A stretch of DNA of 64,000 nucleotides, taken from contig CM042085.1 of assembly GCA_023512835.1 (NCBI GenBank), positions 44,378,189-44,442,188 on the forward strand, written 5' to 3'. A program made the translations under genes and the position numbers. This document shows, piece after piece, positions 43,483-55,152 of this stretch (positions are counted from its first letter, which is position 1; the number at the start of each line of letters is the position of its first letter). The notes beneath the pieces are model-generated. The model was given only the letters and a program-made list of their open reading frames with translations. It was not told the origin of the DNA and ran no database searches. Origin of the DNA: Taxillus chinensis (lineage: Eukaryota; Streptophyta; Magnoliopsida; Santalales; Loranthaceae).

Positions 43483-46413
43483 CTAGCCTAGTATTGTAAT
43501 CGGCACATGATATGGATATGAAAGTTTATCGGCTAAACTGCTAAGCAGCAGAGGAACCTTCTCAAAGTGAAAGATGTGTTTCCGGATACGGTAGAAATAT
43601 GTAATGTAGAGTGCTGCTGCCAACGTTATTGCTAAGTAGGATAACAATACCAGCTTCCAGAAATCCTGAAAAAACAACGCAGAAGTTACAATGGAGGTGA
43701 AATACATTACTGCGTTCAACTGCAAACGAAACAAAGAGAATACACGTTTGACATTAAAGAGATTGTTGCCTAAGATATGTTACAGAATTTCCATAATCAG
43801 CTTACTGATTAAGAATGTAATTAGAGGTATGGTGAGGGGGAGGATCTCCACATCTTTGGAGTGCTCTTTATACATGGTCTATATATATAATAATGGAATT
43901 CAATTAGGGCTCACAAATCTACACAAGACACCTACAAAAATGCCCAAAAATTACAGTCACTCTATGCTTTAGATCGTGTCCCACCACACAAACCAAATTG
44001 GCAACATTTAATGGAAAACCTAGTCCTCTAGTTTTCATGTTATTCGTCAATTCTGTAATGCATGCATCAAACCACCAAGACAAACAGCACAACTACTATA
44101 TATGTATCATTTGTGTACCACAATGAATGCTAGCCGGGCCCTGTCCTTGCATCTCTTGGAAAGAAGATGTACCGGTTACTTAAAACCCTTATCATTGCCA
44201 ACCATAGAATGTTGGTGCGTTTAATTAATCCAGTTGGACAGAGTAATTAAACATGGAAGAATGCATATGAGAGGACGTTTATATGAATCAATGAAATGCA
44301 AGTCACGCATTAATTAATTTCCTATGTAATAAAGCATGCAATCAGAAACTAATTGCTGAAGATAACTAATTACCTGGGGTCTTGGGATAATTATTCCCAT
44401 CACATATGCTATCAATCCCAAAATAGACTGCAGTGAGTCCTGCACGCCTCCCACAACACAACGATCTGACTCTGGAACAGCATCCTACACAATTGGGGAA
44501 AATATAGAACAGGATTGGAAACCAAACACTAATTCATTAGTTAAAGTGAGCGAAGAAATCTCTAAATTCACAGATGGAAAGGAATGTTTAATTTTGTTTG
44601 TAAAACTCTTGTGATGGTTTAACATCAATTGCTTTTGAAACCTGCATTTTGTTGAGTGACAGATAAGTCAAACGTCCACAATCCCAAGCGGCCAGTTGCC
44701 ACACCAGCAATCAGCATGTATGCAGCTGAAATATGGTCTCTGATCCATATTGAATAAACACATAGCAACAGGCATGTCCACTAGAGGAAAAAAAGCAGAA
44801 GCAGCATAAGTACTTTAGAAAATAGTAAGCAAGTGATTAATGTTAGGGTAATGTCACTCAAAACACTTTACATTATTGACCAACACAGAACCACATAAAT
44901 TCCAGTGAACTTTATACCAGAGAGAAAATAGCCCATAGCCCAGTTCGAAGTGTTGAAATATGATACTGTAAGATAGGATAAAAAACTGTTGCAGCGATGC
45001 CGATTAGCCCTCATTCCACGAGCTATTCCTATAATATATGTTGGTATACCTTCCCATTGCAAGGTAGCTGTCACAAAGAACCAAAGCTGCACAAAAAATG
45101 TTAGCTTCCCATATACCAAAAGCTCCAGTAACATTTTTGATTTTTTTGTTTTAGTCTTATAAAGCAGGTGACCTTGAACCATTTTACCTTAGGACGGTAA
45201 AATACAGCCAGCCAAAGCGACCCCAGAAGCACCACATCCTGTCTCAAGTACACTTTCCACCATCCAACAAGGTTTTCGGACCTGCCTATTCTTTCCCCTT
45301 TCAGATCTTCTCTCTACCTGTTCTGCTTCACCTCCAAAATTAGCTAAACCTTTCTAAAGGCTCTGGAAACAGATGTGCTTTCTTCCAGATCACACTGCTC
45401 GACTTTCGTTATCTTCTTTTGGCTGCTTTCACTTAGAACTGGAATTCCTTGATGGACAGACATTAGAAGCCAATACTGCAACCGAGCAGATGAAGCATTC
45501 CACAGTGCCAAAGCCATAGCAGATGCACTTAGTGATACAAAACTGATGATGAAACCAATGACTACGGGCACACCCAGTTTACAGATTAAGTCGATCCGTC
45601 TAATAATGGAATTCATTCTTGTCAGCATTTCTTCAGGGTGACCTTCCGCAATCACAACAACCCTGCAATTGTAACACTGAAGATAAATAAGACAACAAAT
45701 CTAAATGACACTTTAAGGCTTGTTAAGTTTTTAGTTTGCTCCTTTCACAAGCTAATGCTGTAATCACCATTCTCTTTCGATCAAGATGGTTCCTTGAAGA
45801 GTGGAAAGCACAGCAACAGCACCAGATACATTCGTCAACACCACAAGTGAGATAAAAGCCATGGAGTTTGTCTGGTACAAATTTGAGTAGAGCAGTAACC
45901 CAATTACTGATGCTCCAGCAACCATTGAAGAGAGAAACTGGGTCAAACACCACAGCTGGAGAACCTGCAGTAATTTATAATCATGCAAATGGCTTCAAAA
46001 TTGTGTTCAATTAATTAAACATTTGCAACCTGTCACTGTTCTATTGATAAAAATATGCAGTGGATAAATTTAAAGTCAGCAGGTTATAAGTATTGAAAAC
46101 ACTTCTTTCTTTCTTTTTCTTTTTTTGATAGGATCGAAAACAATTCATTTGTTTCTATTTTTTTGGCAAATAGAAGAACATGCATTGGGTGCTCTCAAAT
46201 TGTTTTGCAAGATGATAGTCATTGTGGAAGGATGCCAGGGTGGCTAAAGTAATCAAGCTTACCCTAAGCAATGATAACTGATTAACCCATTGTCCAACAA
46301 TAGGACCAAACAAGGCAGAAGAAACTGATTCAACCGCACCATAGATAGCAGCAAAGAGTAGAGAGTCTGGCCATATTCTTAGCATGTATAACCCAACAGA
46401 GAATTCCCACATT
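43483..46413 (-). pseudogene. Ferroportin / solute carrier family 40 (IREG2-like), truncated and broken
   Basis: Ferroportins export iron, and in plants also nickel or cobalt, across the plasma membrane or tonoplast. Seven exons are visible with GT-AG borders: 46,413-46,263 (MWEFSVGLYM, IWPDSLLFAAIYG, GPIVGQWV), 45,964-45,768 (SVIGLLLYSNL, LTNVSGAVAVLSTLQGTILI), 45,662-45,188 (MNSIIRRIDLICKL, GFIISFVSLSASAMALALW, YLRQDVVL), 45,086-about 44,918 (TATLQWEGIPTYIIGIARG), 44,780-44,642 (AYMLIAGVATGRLGLW), 44,484-44,374 (SDRCVVGGVQDSLQS) and 43,665-43,483 (DFWKLVLLSYLAI, YRIRKHIFHFEKVPLL, stop). The first exon (N-terminus through the usual LARWGAR segment) is not found up to 64,000. Two in-frame TAG codons (45,344 and 45,314) lie in the cytoplasmic loop, with frameshifts after YLRQDVVL and after IARGMRA. 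I call it a pseudogene; consensus errors could explain the frameshifts but hardly both stops and the missing exon. Confidence 0.85.
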
Positions 46414-47394
46414 CTGAAAAAACATATATATACACAGAAAATAATTACATGACATTGTACACAAAAACCAAATATATGATATATATATATATATATATCC
46501 ACATTACTATTTAACCCACAATATTTTGGTGTATTTTAACCATTTCTTCCAATATTGCCCCTAGTTATCTCTACTAATCATCAAACAAGTAGGTTTAGTG
46601 TCTGCTTTTTCATTATTCCAAGAAAACCTTTTTCTTTTACTTTATGTCCTCAATTATCATAATTAATCATCAATCCACTTATTAACCGCATCAAAACTGT
46701 CCAAAAATTTATCGTCCAAGACCAAGCAGGTACACCACGCATCGATGACAGTTTACAAATTTGTATTTCAACAGAGAACACGGAGGGCAATTGCATGGTG
46801 ACAGACAGCGGTTGGACGATAAAATTGTTAGGTCAAATCGGAGGTCGTGTCACTGTGCAGGAATGACAATCTTGGGCTTCTAGATCTACATGGGGGGACA
46901 ACAATGAAGCATCAAAGGAAGAAGGTGGTTTCAGTAAGAGTAATGATGATTTAAGGAAGCGTTGTGCTAAAGATTAGATCTCTAGTGGTAGATGGTTATG
47001 AGAAATGTTGGAGCATGTAAAAACATTTAAAGAGTGAAGCAAACATTCATATTAAATGACTTCAAATTCCATACCAACAATCAATGTAGATGTTTCTCTT
47101 AGACACAAAGACGTTTCAATTTCTCTATTTATTTCAACATCAGTGTATCCAATTCACCAAGGTAAGATTTCTTCTCTCTTCATCTATCAATTCCAAGTTC
47201 TAATTATTTTCTACCTTTTTGTTCAAAGGAATATAACTATGTTCTTCTATAGCATAGACCTAGAAATGTTGTTTCTATACTTTTGAAGACAAACAAATTG
47301 AAACCCTTCAAAGGGAACAAGAAGAAATTAAGGAGAGGATGAAACCTTTCGTATTAAATGACACCCTCAAATCTCATATACTAAGAGCATTCTT
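46414..47394. other. No gene; upstream of the visible ferroportin exons
   Basis: Position of the expected intron 1 or promoter. It contains a (TA)n run near 46,480-46,498 and AT-rich sequence. No exon encoding a ferroportin N-terminus could be found on the minus strand. Confidence 0.5.
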
Positions 47395-47773
47395 ATTGAT
47401 TCCTATATTTTCCTCTAAAATTTAGCTAAAAATGATAATCTCTGAAATTTTATCTAAAATTTATCCGTTTGCAAAAAACCTTTACATTTCATTCTGTAAT
47501 TTCTCTATTTTATTAAAATAATATTTTTATATTCTTTTTCTCTCTTATTTACTTCAACCGTTTAAATATGTACATGTATCAAAATAAACAAAAAATTATA
47601 AGAAAAACTTTGGAAAATGAATAGTGACTCTCTAAATATGGGGATTAACGATTTATTTTACATTTCCAAATCCCATTTTAAAGAAGCTAATATAGGACTA
47701 TTTTTATTAAATTTTTAAAAATATCCCTAAATTATAAAAAAAAGTGCATATAGGAAAGTCAATATGAATGCTC
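47395..47773. mobile_element. Tourist-like MITE (PIF/Harbinger type)
   Basis: A 379-bp non-coding AT-rich element. The left end GAGCATTCTTATTGATTCCTA matches the reverse complement of the right end (GAGCATTCATATTGACTTTCC) over about 20 bases with few differences. TAA flanks both ends (47,392-47,394 and 47,774-47,776), the 3-bp target duplication of PIF/Harbinger elements. No transposase inside. Confidence 0.75.
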
Positions 47774-50289
47774 TAAGGGGATATTTGGTAAATGCTTTCG
47801 TTTTTTATGTTTTATTTTCATGATTTAAATTTTATTGGATTTGAAGTTTGAATTCCGAATTTTAAGGCCGCCTTAAGAAAGACAATAAAACTTCTAGAAT
47901 TGCCAATTATCAATCATATAACAAAAAAAACAAAAAAAAAAGAGGAAAGAACTGTTGATCGCGAAGCTCCTCAAACCCTACGATGCCAAACCCTACCTTG
48001 TCCAATCATCTTCCTCTCTTCTCTCTTCCCTCTTCTCTTTTTCTATCTCTATCTTCTCATTTTAGCACATTTTGTCCCTTCTTTGGCGGTTTCATTCCCG
48101 ACGATTCCCACTAAAGCCTTAAACGACATGGCTTTTTTTCTTTGTCATTTTTTTCTCGTCTCTTTCTTGTCTCTCTTCTTTGCATACCCAATTATCCCGC
48201 ATTTTTTGCTCTATAATTTTACTCTAATCTTGTACGTCCATATGGCCCAGGATAATCATAAGGAGTTTTTTTCCCCGTCGTTTTTACTAGGTGACATTTT
48301 TTATGATTTATTTTATATTCTATCTCAAATATCTTATACGATTTTTTTAAGCTATTGGATATATATATAATTCATGAATTTTGAAAGTTCAGGAAGAAGC
48401 ACTTAAAGGATGCGACGTAAGTCACAACATTAAAAATGCATTTACTTGCAATTTTGTTCGAAGGCAACAAATAAAGGTATTTATCGGGCCTAACGACATA
48501 TAATTGGTGGCCAAAAATAAAGACATATCTCAAATGTCCACGTCATATAAGACAAGAAATAAGATATTACATGACCAACAAAAAGAGAGAAAAAAGACTA
48601 AATGATGACGGTCAATTTGTTTTCTCTCGTGACAAACAATACTATGCACATTAGCGAAGACGAGTGACGACATTACAGTTCGCTACTAAGGGTGGCGGAT
48701 TGTACAAGTTGGGGCCACAAATCAGCTGCTAGGAGGGTATTAGCTGCCGGGGAGAAGGTCAGCTACTACCGAGGGAGGATCGGCCAACATCGGGGAGCTC
48801 AAGCTTTGCTCGGGGGATGTCGACTTCACTTTGTGATGTCAAACAGAGACATGGGCAATGGAAAACAATTTTGCAAAATAAAAACATGTATTTTCATTTT
48901 ATAGAATTTAGATACCATTTGTTTTTAAATACAAAAATCAAAAATAATCACCAAGCAAAAAAATAACACTCATTTTTTACATTAAAACACGATTTTGTAT
49001 TTGAATAGAATAACCAAAAGATACCCTAAGTAACACTTTATTCGAAAAAAGAGATAACTAAATACTTTTTTTGTGCCGATTCTATATTTAAAAACATAGC
49101 CATGTTTTAAACGCGTATACCAACTAAGCTCCTAGACATTTCAAATTTCTGTGTTATTTATTTCTCATTTGATCTCAATTCAAGTTGATGTTATATCCGT
49201 TTTTTTCCAGGATAATCTATAAGGTTGATTTGAGTCGTTGATAATGTAAAGGATAGCACCCACTTAAGCCTTAGCTCGAGCGAGTATTCCTAACCTATTG
49301 TCGATTTTTGGAGAGAAATTTTTTACTTTTATTACTTGCTGAAAAATATATTTTTATCCTCTAACTTTTAAACAAGGACCATTTCATCATTAATCTCTTA
49401 TAGACATCCCTCATAATTAAATCACATGATATTTCTTAAAGAGCGCAAAGATTAGTTTTTTTTAATCGATTACATTTTGGACATTTAGTGGTTTATAGCT
49501 TTTTAAATGTAGTCATATAGCATTCTTAAAATATGATTTTAGTCCTTTTTTACGTTGGTTTTGTATTCCTTTTTCTTACCAAAATTATCAACCCATACGT
49601 ACGTCTATTTGAAACCTGATCTAAACCACTTTTACTCTTGAATACAACTCATCAAACATATTTCATATTTGGTGGCAACCCTTTTGAAATTGTAAGTTGC
49701 ACTTTAGTCTAGCATTTTTGTAGTTTAATTTCTTCTCGTCTTATGTAATTTTATACTACTCTTACATTAGTGCATACTAAGGATTATTACTTTCAACTTG
49801 CCATTAACTTTTAACGGCACATATCTTATACTTTATATATCATAAAAATCAATCACCAAGAAACAAAGTGAGCCTTGAGATGAAAAAGAGATGTTCTTTT
49901 GATAAGGACCACTCGATGCCAGAATCTAAAAAGAAGAAGATTTGTAGAACTTGGTCTCATAGACTCTTTTAAATTTAATTCAAGACATGATTTATAATGA
50001 AAGAAATATGATTATATATAGTCTTAAAAATACTCAGCGCCCTAACCTATGACTCTCGTACGCTCCCGAGACACTCATTACATGAAATAACTGTTCTTAT
50101 TTCACTACTAAAAATAACTACCCATTATATGAAATAACTACCCATTAATTATCCATTATTCCACTTACAAGAAATAACTACTCATTACGTAAATTAATTA
50201 CCCACTAACTATCCATTAAATCATGAAAGGTAATTTAAATCTCTAACAGCAGTTCTCTTCCTTTTCTTCTTTACAGTGTCAGTCAGCAG
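47774..50289. other. No supported gene
   Basis: AT-rich non-coding DNA. A 156-codon frame at 47,900-48,370 is T-rich and hydrophobic without family motifs. A GC-richer patch (48,690-48,840) contains CAGCTG and GGGG words and may be a transposon fragment. No RNA gene seen. Confidence 0.45.
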
Positions 50290-50720
50290 TATTTCATCTT
50301 AATAATAGCATTTGGAGTGGCATTGTTTGCCGCCTCTGTTCTACTTTCTTTTCTTCTTCCGGTGTGGTGTTGAACACTTTTTCGTCTTAACAAGAGTGTT
50401 TAGGTGGCATTCAGATGCACCTTCTCTCTTCTTGTGGCATTCAAATACTTTTCGTCTTAACAAGAGCATTGAAGTGCCATTCAGATGCACCTTTCTCTTC
50501 TTGTGGCATTCAAATACTTTTCCGTCTTAACAGGCGTTCGGATTGGCATTCAGATGTGGCTTCTTTCTCTTTTCTTTTCAAAGTGACAGTGGATGCTCTT
50601 TCATCTTAACTGAGAGTTCAGATGCATCTTGTTTCTTCTTTCTTTTCTTTTTCAAAGCGACGTTCACTTCCTTGTTAATAGGGGCATTCAAGTGGCATTC
50701 AAATGTACTTTCTAGTAAAA
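50290..50720 (+). repeat. Tandem repeat of about 70 bp
   Basis: Four to six imperfect units built on TTTTCGTCTTAACAAGAG, GTGGCATTCAGATGCACC and CTTCTTGTGGCATTCAAATA. The GCATTCAGATG word recurs at 50,408, 50,478 and 50,548, a 70-bp step, with decayed units on either side. Origin unknown. Confidence 0.75.
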
Positions 50721-50846
50721 AAAAAACACATTTGATAGCTCAGTTTTTGTTCGTAGACCCATCTTTATTCTAAAAGTAAGATACAAGGATATTTTTCAGA
50801 AGTAATTAACGGGTCCATTAGATCAAAGTTAATTAAATCCAACGCT

Positions 50847-51012
50847 TAAAAAAAATTTCTTTACTTAAAGTATATGCATTTTTAATAGATATTGACTTAT
50901 CTAACAAAGTCGACTAAAATGCATAACCTCTCACACTTAATAAACCAATTCCAAAAACTCAAATTCATATTATGTCATTATATAACACATGAGATATAGG
51001 TTGCTTGGTTGA
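50847..51012 (+). repeat. Flanking duplication, left copy
   Basis: Lies directly outside the left LTR of copia H. It matches 63,573-63,742 outside the right LTR in the same orientation, with scattered substitutions (both contain TTTACTTAAAG, ATTATGTCATTATA and GATATAGGTTG). A copia insertion normally duplicates only 5 bp. Confidence 0.75.
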
Positions 51013-51193
51013 GTAACCTCTAGTTTGAAATAGAAAAGAATATAGAGAAAAACAATTCTTTCTTATTATTCTTGTTGAGAGATGAGAGATTTATATACAT
51101 ATATATACCTGACAGATAATGCCTAGAGACAACTAAAATCACGTCAAATAATTACAAGTATTAACAATTTAAAATAAAAAACTTAATTCCAAC
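51013..51193 (-). repeat. 3' LTR of copia H
   Basis: About 180 bp, matching 63,389-63,564 (shared AATATAGAGAAAAA, TTGTTGAGAGATGAG, ATATATACCTGACA and ATTACAA stretches). On its right the minus strand reads CCAACTTGAGGAGAGAG, the polypurine tract. Confidence 0.75.
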
Positions 51194-51199
51194 TCTCTC

Positions 51200-52480
51200 C
51201 TCAAGTTGGTACATAGATATCACACTGTTCAACTCGACAAAGCTATACGGAAAGAAGCACCTAGCAAAGCATGCGTCACCTTACTGGCCAATTGATATGC
51301 TCTCTTAATGTAAGAAACCTCCACTACACCAAAATTTAGATTATCCTTAATATAATTCCAGCGAGTTCAATATGCTTAGTACGATCATGCTATATTGGAT
51401 TATTAGTTATCTCGATGACAATTGTGTTATCACAAAAAGAGCATTATCGGCTTACTAAGGGTTATAACTAGGTCTTAAAAAAATACATGATCAGTGAGCT
51501 CTTGAGTAGCATGATAAGAGCACAATATTCGGCTTTGCACTAGAAAAAAACTACGTTTATTTCTTGCTCCGCAAATTACTAAATTACCACCTACAAATGA
51601 TATATATCTTTGAAGTAGACTTTGTCGATTTGGATCCACCAAAGTCTAAGTGGGTGTATCCCATAATGTCTAGTTGTCCATACTTAGAAAATAGAATATC
51701 ATTATCAGAGAACTGCAAATAAGTCAAAATACGATTCGCAACACTAAATACGTTGATCGCTCGAATTATCCATGAATTAACTCTTATCACAAGATTGTAT
51801 ATGAAATATCAAGCTAGTGTGAGTCGAGATAGATCAATTTACCCTCTAACCTATGATATCTCTCTTTATTTGATGGACCTAATCAAGATAGTGAGACCAT
51901 GATTAAACCCAATGAGAGTATCAAAGTGTAAGCCAAGTTACCCGTTCGACTAGGATATTTAAAGCATACTTTTGTTGAAAAAAATCCCTAGCTGGATCGA
52001 GATACTTTAATGTCAAGGAAATATTTTAAAGCCCCCCAATCTTTGGCTCCCAAACTCCTTCGTCGAATAACAATGAAGCTTCTATATCTCAGATATGTTA
52101 TTATCTTATATGATCGTATAATCGGCGTAAACAAGTAGGTAGGTAATATGGTCGCCATCTCTTTTATAGAACAAAGTGTGATCATCCAAATCTTGGTTAA
52201 ACCATATCCTGCATGGAATGGCTTAATTAAACCAAGCCCTTAGTGGCGTTTTGAATCATATAACGCCTTTTAGCTTTCGTACGTTCGTTTGGTGTAAAAA
52301 CATGAGGAGAATCCATATACACTCTTCGTCAAATCGCCTGAAGGAAGACGTTATTACATCAAACTGGCGTATTGGTCAATCTAAGTTAGGCTGAAATGAG
52401 AATAACTCTAATAGTATTAATTTTAGCCTTAAAGCAAAAGTTTCTTGGTAGTGATCCCAAACGTCTAAGTGTAACCTTTA
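51200..52480 (-). pseudogene. Copia H reverse transcriptase and RNase H
   Basis: Minus-strand pieces: near 52,290-52,380 QFDV then EECIWILLMFLHQTN parallels the copia RT segment QLDVKNAFLHG...VYM; YLPTCL and WEPKIGGL (52,000-52,150) fit YVDD-adjacent sequence; at 51,584-51,790 ANRILTYLQ, ILFSKYGQLDIMGYTHLDF and STKSTSKI match the RT/RNase H connection. Stops and frameshifts are dense, and the catalytic aspartates cannot be located with confidence. Confidence 0.65.
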
Positions 52481-54359
52481 GGTAACTAATCCAGTTTTGT
52501 ATTTTTCAGTGTCCCATCCGGCTCTGCTTCCATGTAAATACTCATTTGCGTTCTCTTTCTTCTTATCTCAAGATAGCTCGGCCGGTTCCCAAGTGGAATT
52601 CTTGAAAAGGAATTAATTTCCTCTACCATAACATATTTATTTGGAATCTTCAAGAGCTTCACGAAAATAACTACAAGCAAACAGGAGCAAAGCGTGAAGT
52701 TTAAGCAGTTAATGATGGGAGATGAAGTCAAAAATAAGATAAACAACATTAAAAATGATTTTAAAAAACTCGATCCATCAAACTTTTCTGATCCCAGAGG
52801 ATACCTTACATATAGGTTGTTTAAGCCCATATGGTTAGAATATAAGATATCATTGAATTTAAAGCTATGGGTGAAAGTCAAGTAACTTAGGTGGGAATTT
52901 GTGCCGCGGTCAATCCAGAAGAATCTTGATAAGCATGATAGTGTCATTGAAAGAAAGATCAGATTTGGGAATAACATCCAATCTTATTAATAGTTGTCAA
53001 ATATCCAAGCTAACCCCATTTTACTTGATTCAGATATTGCAGATTAGAATTAGGAGAAATTAAAGACTCCCCTCACTCTAAACTTTTCTTTTCATGAGTA
53101 AAGAAACAATATATTAAAAGAAAGGAAAAGGAACAAACAAATTGGGCGGGGAATAGCCTAACCTAAATGTGAAACTACACAAATATTACAATGATACCAC
53201 AAAGGCTAGCCTAAGCCCAAAAATAGGCGAGGAAGGATCTTCTCCCGGGCCCTCTTCTCAACACTGAGGCTGAGAAATCCCAACATAGAATTAAACGAAG
53301 AGACAAGCCAGCAAGCTCCCCTTGAACTTGACACCTCTGAAACAACCGAAAAGATGAGATACGAAGCCTTACTAGGCTTGATGCATAACCGATATCCCAC
53401 TAACAAATCAAAGGTAGCGAGGTTAAATCTCTCATACGTCACACCTTACCCCTTTTTAATGGCTTTGTAGGAATGTAACTTCTCCGGCACCAACTCCGCT
53501 TCCATAGGGCATGAAGACACACTCGAGAACAAGTAGGCCGAACAGCACTGACACCGGTCGAAATCTCCCACGCGAACGTGACATCATCTCGGCACACGAA
53601 AGGAGCAATGTCGAAAGATCCAAACAAGCTGCCACTAACCCCAAAGAGGGGGTGGCCGGACAAAGCCGGCCAAGGACAAGAGGCCCGCGCGAGAAAAAAT
53701 CCCACCCCAGGAGGAAGGGCCAACGGTGACAACACCGACCGGTAGAAGGCCGAGCAAGTTCGACCAGGAAACGCGGAGGGCCCTACCTACCGTATGCCTT
53801 AAAGTGGACGACCAAGCTTTGATCCATGGTAAAAGGGTTAAAAACAAAGCTGGCGGAAGAAAAGGGGTGGCGAGGGAGGAACACCGATTCTTCAAAGTCC
53901 AACCGGGATGGAGGCGGGGGATGAAGCGGTCAGACGGAACTGGGTAGAGTTATGAACGGGAGGGAAGGAAAAAGGGCCGGCAGGAAGGTGAGAGCTTGAG
54001 CGGGGGAGGAGAGGGGTGTGGGAGATGGGCGAAGGGGGTTATCGAGCTCGAGAGGATAGAGGTTTAGAGGGGAGGAGCGGGCTAGAGGGGGTGGGGGCAC
54101 GAGGGGAAGAGGGGTGGGGAGGGGGCAAGCAAACTCCCCCTCACCCGAACTCGGCGGTGAGGACTCCCCCACCTATAATGGTAGAATCCTCCTTCTCCCC
54201 TAAAATCCATGGCTTCTTTCCGTCCGGTCATAGTTGTTCCTCTTAACACTACGAATTTCCCTTAGGGACAATAAAAGATATACACCAAAAAAATAAGATG
54301 CCTACTCATAAAATTAAACATTCCCCAACACCTAATATTTACCATAGGGGGATGAAAAC
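52481..54359. other. Unrecognised insert in copia H, GC-rich at its right end
   Basis: 52,481-53,440 is AT-rich, with a 163-codon minus frame that shows no family motif. 53,440-54,250 is GC-rich with a strong purine bias on the plus strand (GGGGGAGGAGAGGGG words near 54,000-54,130) and several overlapping open frames on both strands, none with a recognisable domain. It is probably another insertion into H or a decayed gene fragment. I could not identify ends. Confidence 0.4.
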
Positions 54360-54403
54360 ATTTATAACCCTTTTGAAAATATGAGTAACTCAAAAACATA
54401 CGT

Positions 54404-54995
54404 TTAGAGCACGATGGTCGAGTTTATCTCGATGGATTTGAGTTGCACATAAGCAAAGCACGCACAACCAAAACCCTTAGGCAAATGATAAGAGCTAAGG
54501 GATATTATGGAAGCAAGGCAATACCCTCCAAAGGGTTTGATAGTCAATAATATGAAGCGAAGCGTTCGATTGGTCATATTAGCATAATTCCGACCGACAT
54601 CTGTCGCTAAAAGTTTAGGAATTTTAATAATAAAACATAAAGCCCCGAGCCACCTCAAGCGATGTTGGTTTTTACGTTTCACTATGTCCTTTTGTTGTGG
54701 GTGTGAACACGTGATGCGATGAAGGATGTCATATTGTTTATAAAAATCGGCAAAGATGGATTTACTAGCTCGTGACCGTTGTTAGAATGAGACACTTGAA
54801 TCGGGGTATGGCTGAATAACAATCATTTGATAGAATTAAGGAATAACAAAATAATATCACTTTTAGATTTCATCAAATATTCGTCAATGAAAAGACACAA
54901 AATCCTTATGTCCCAAAGCAGAAAAAGAGAAAAAAGGACCCCAAACATCATTGTGGACATAAGAAAAAGATTAGGACTTTTATTGTCACTAATTT
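54404..54995 (-). pseudogene. Copia H integrase
   Basis: Right to left: VHNDVWGPF near 54,930-54,960 (first catalytic D region), MKSKSDII (54,870), RTDNGHELVNPSLP (54,760, second D region), a degraded PQQNGVAERKN-like segment (54,660-54,700) and the extension VFGCACFAYVQ at 54,440. Frames alternate, so it is broken. It fits between RT (left) and protease (right) of H. Confidence 0.7.
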
Positions 54996-55152
54996 TAAAT
55001 GAAACACGATGATTTTTAGCATAAATGAATTATTCATATTTTAAACTAGAGGTAGAAATATTTTTTTATAATTAAGAAAATAATCATTCCAGATTAAAAA
55101 AAAGAGTGCCCTAAATGATAATATAATAAAAATATTTTTCGTGTATAAAGTG

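Noticed and set aside
43483..46413. Intact functional ferroportin gene
   Set aside because: Two in-frame stops, frameshifts in conserved blocks and no first exon found.
47900..48370. 156-codon hydrophobic frame as a membrane protein
   Set aside because: T-rich AT-biased DNA gives phenylalanine/leucine runs by composition alone; no family motif or gene context.
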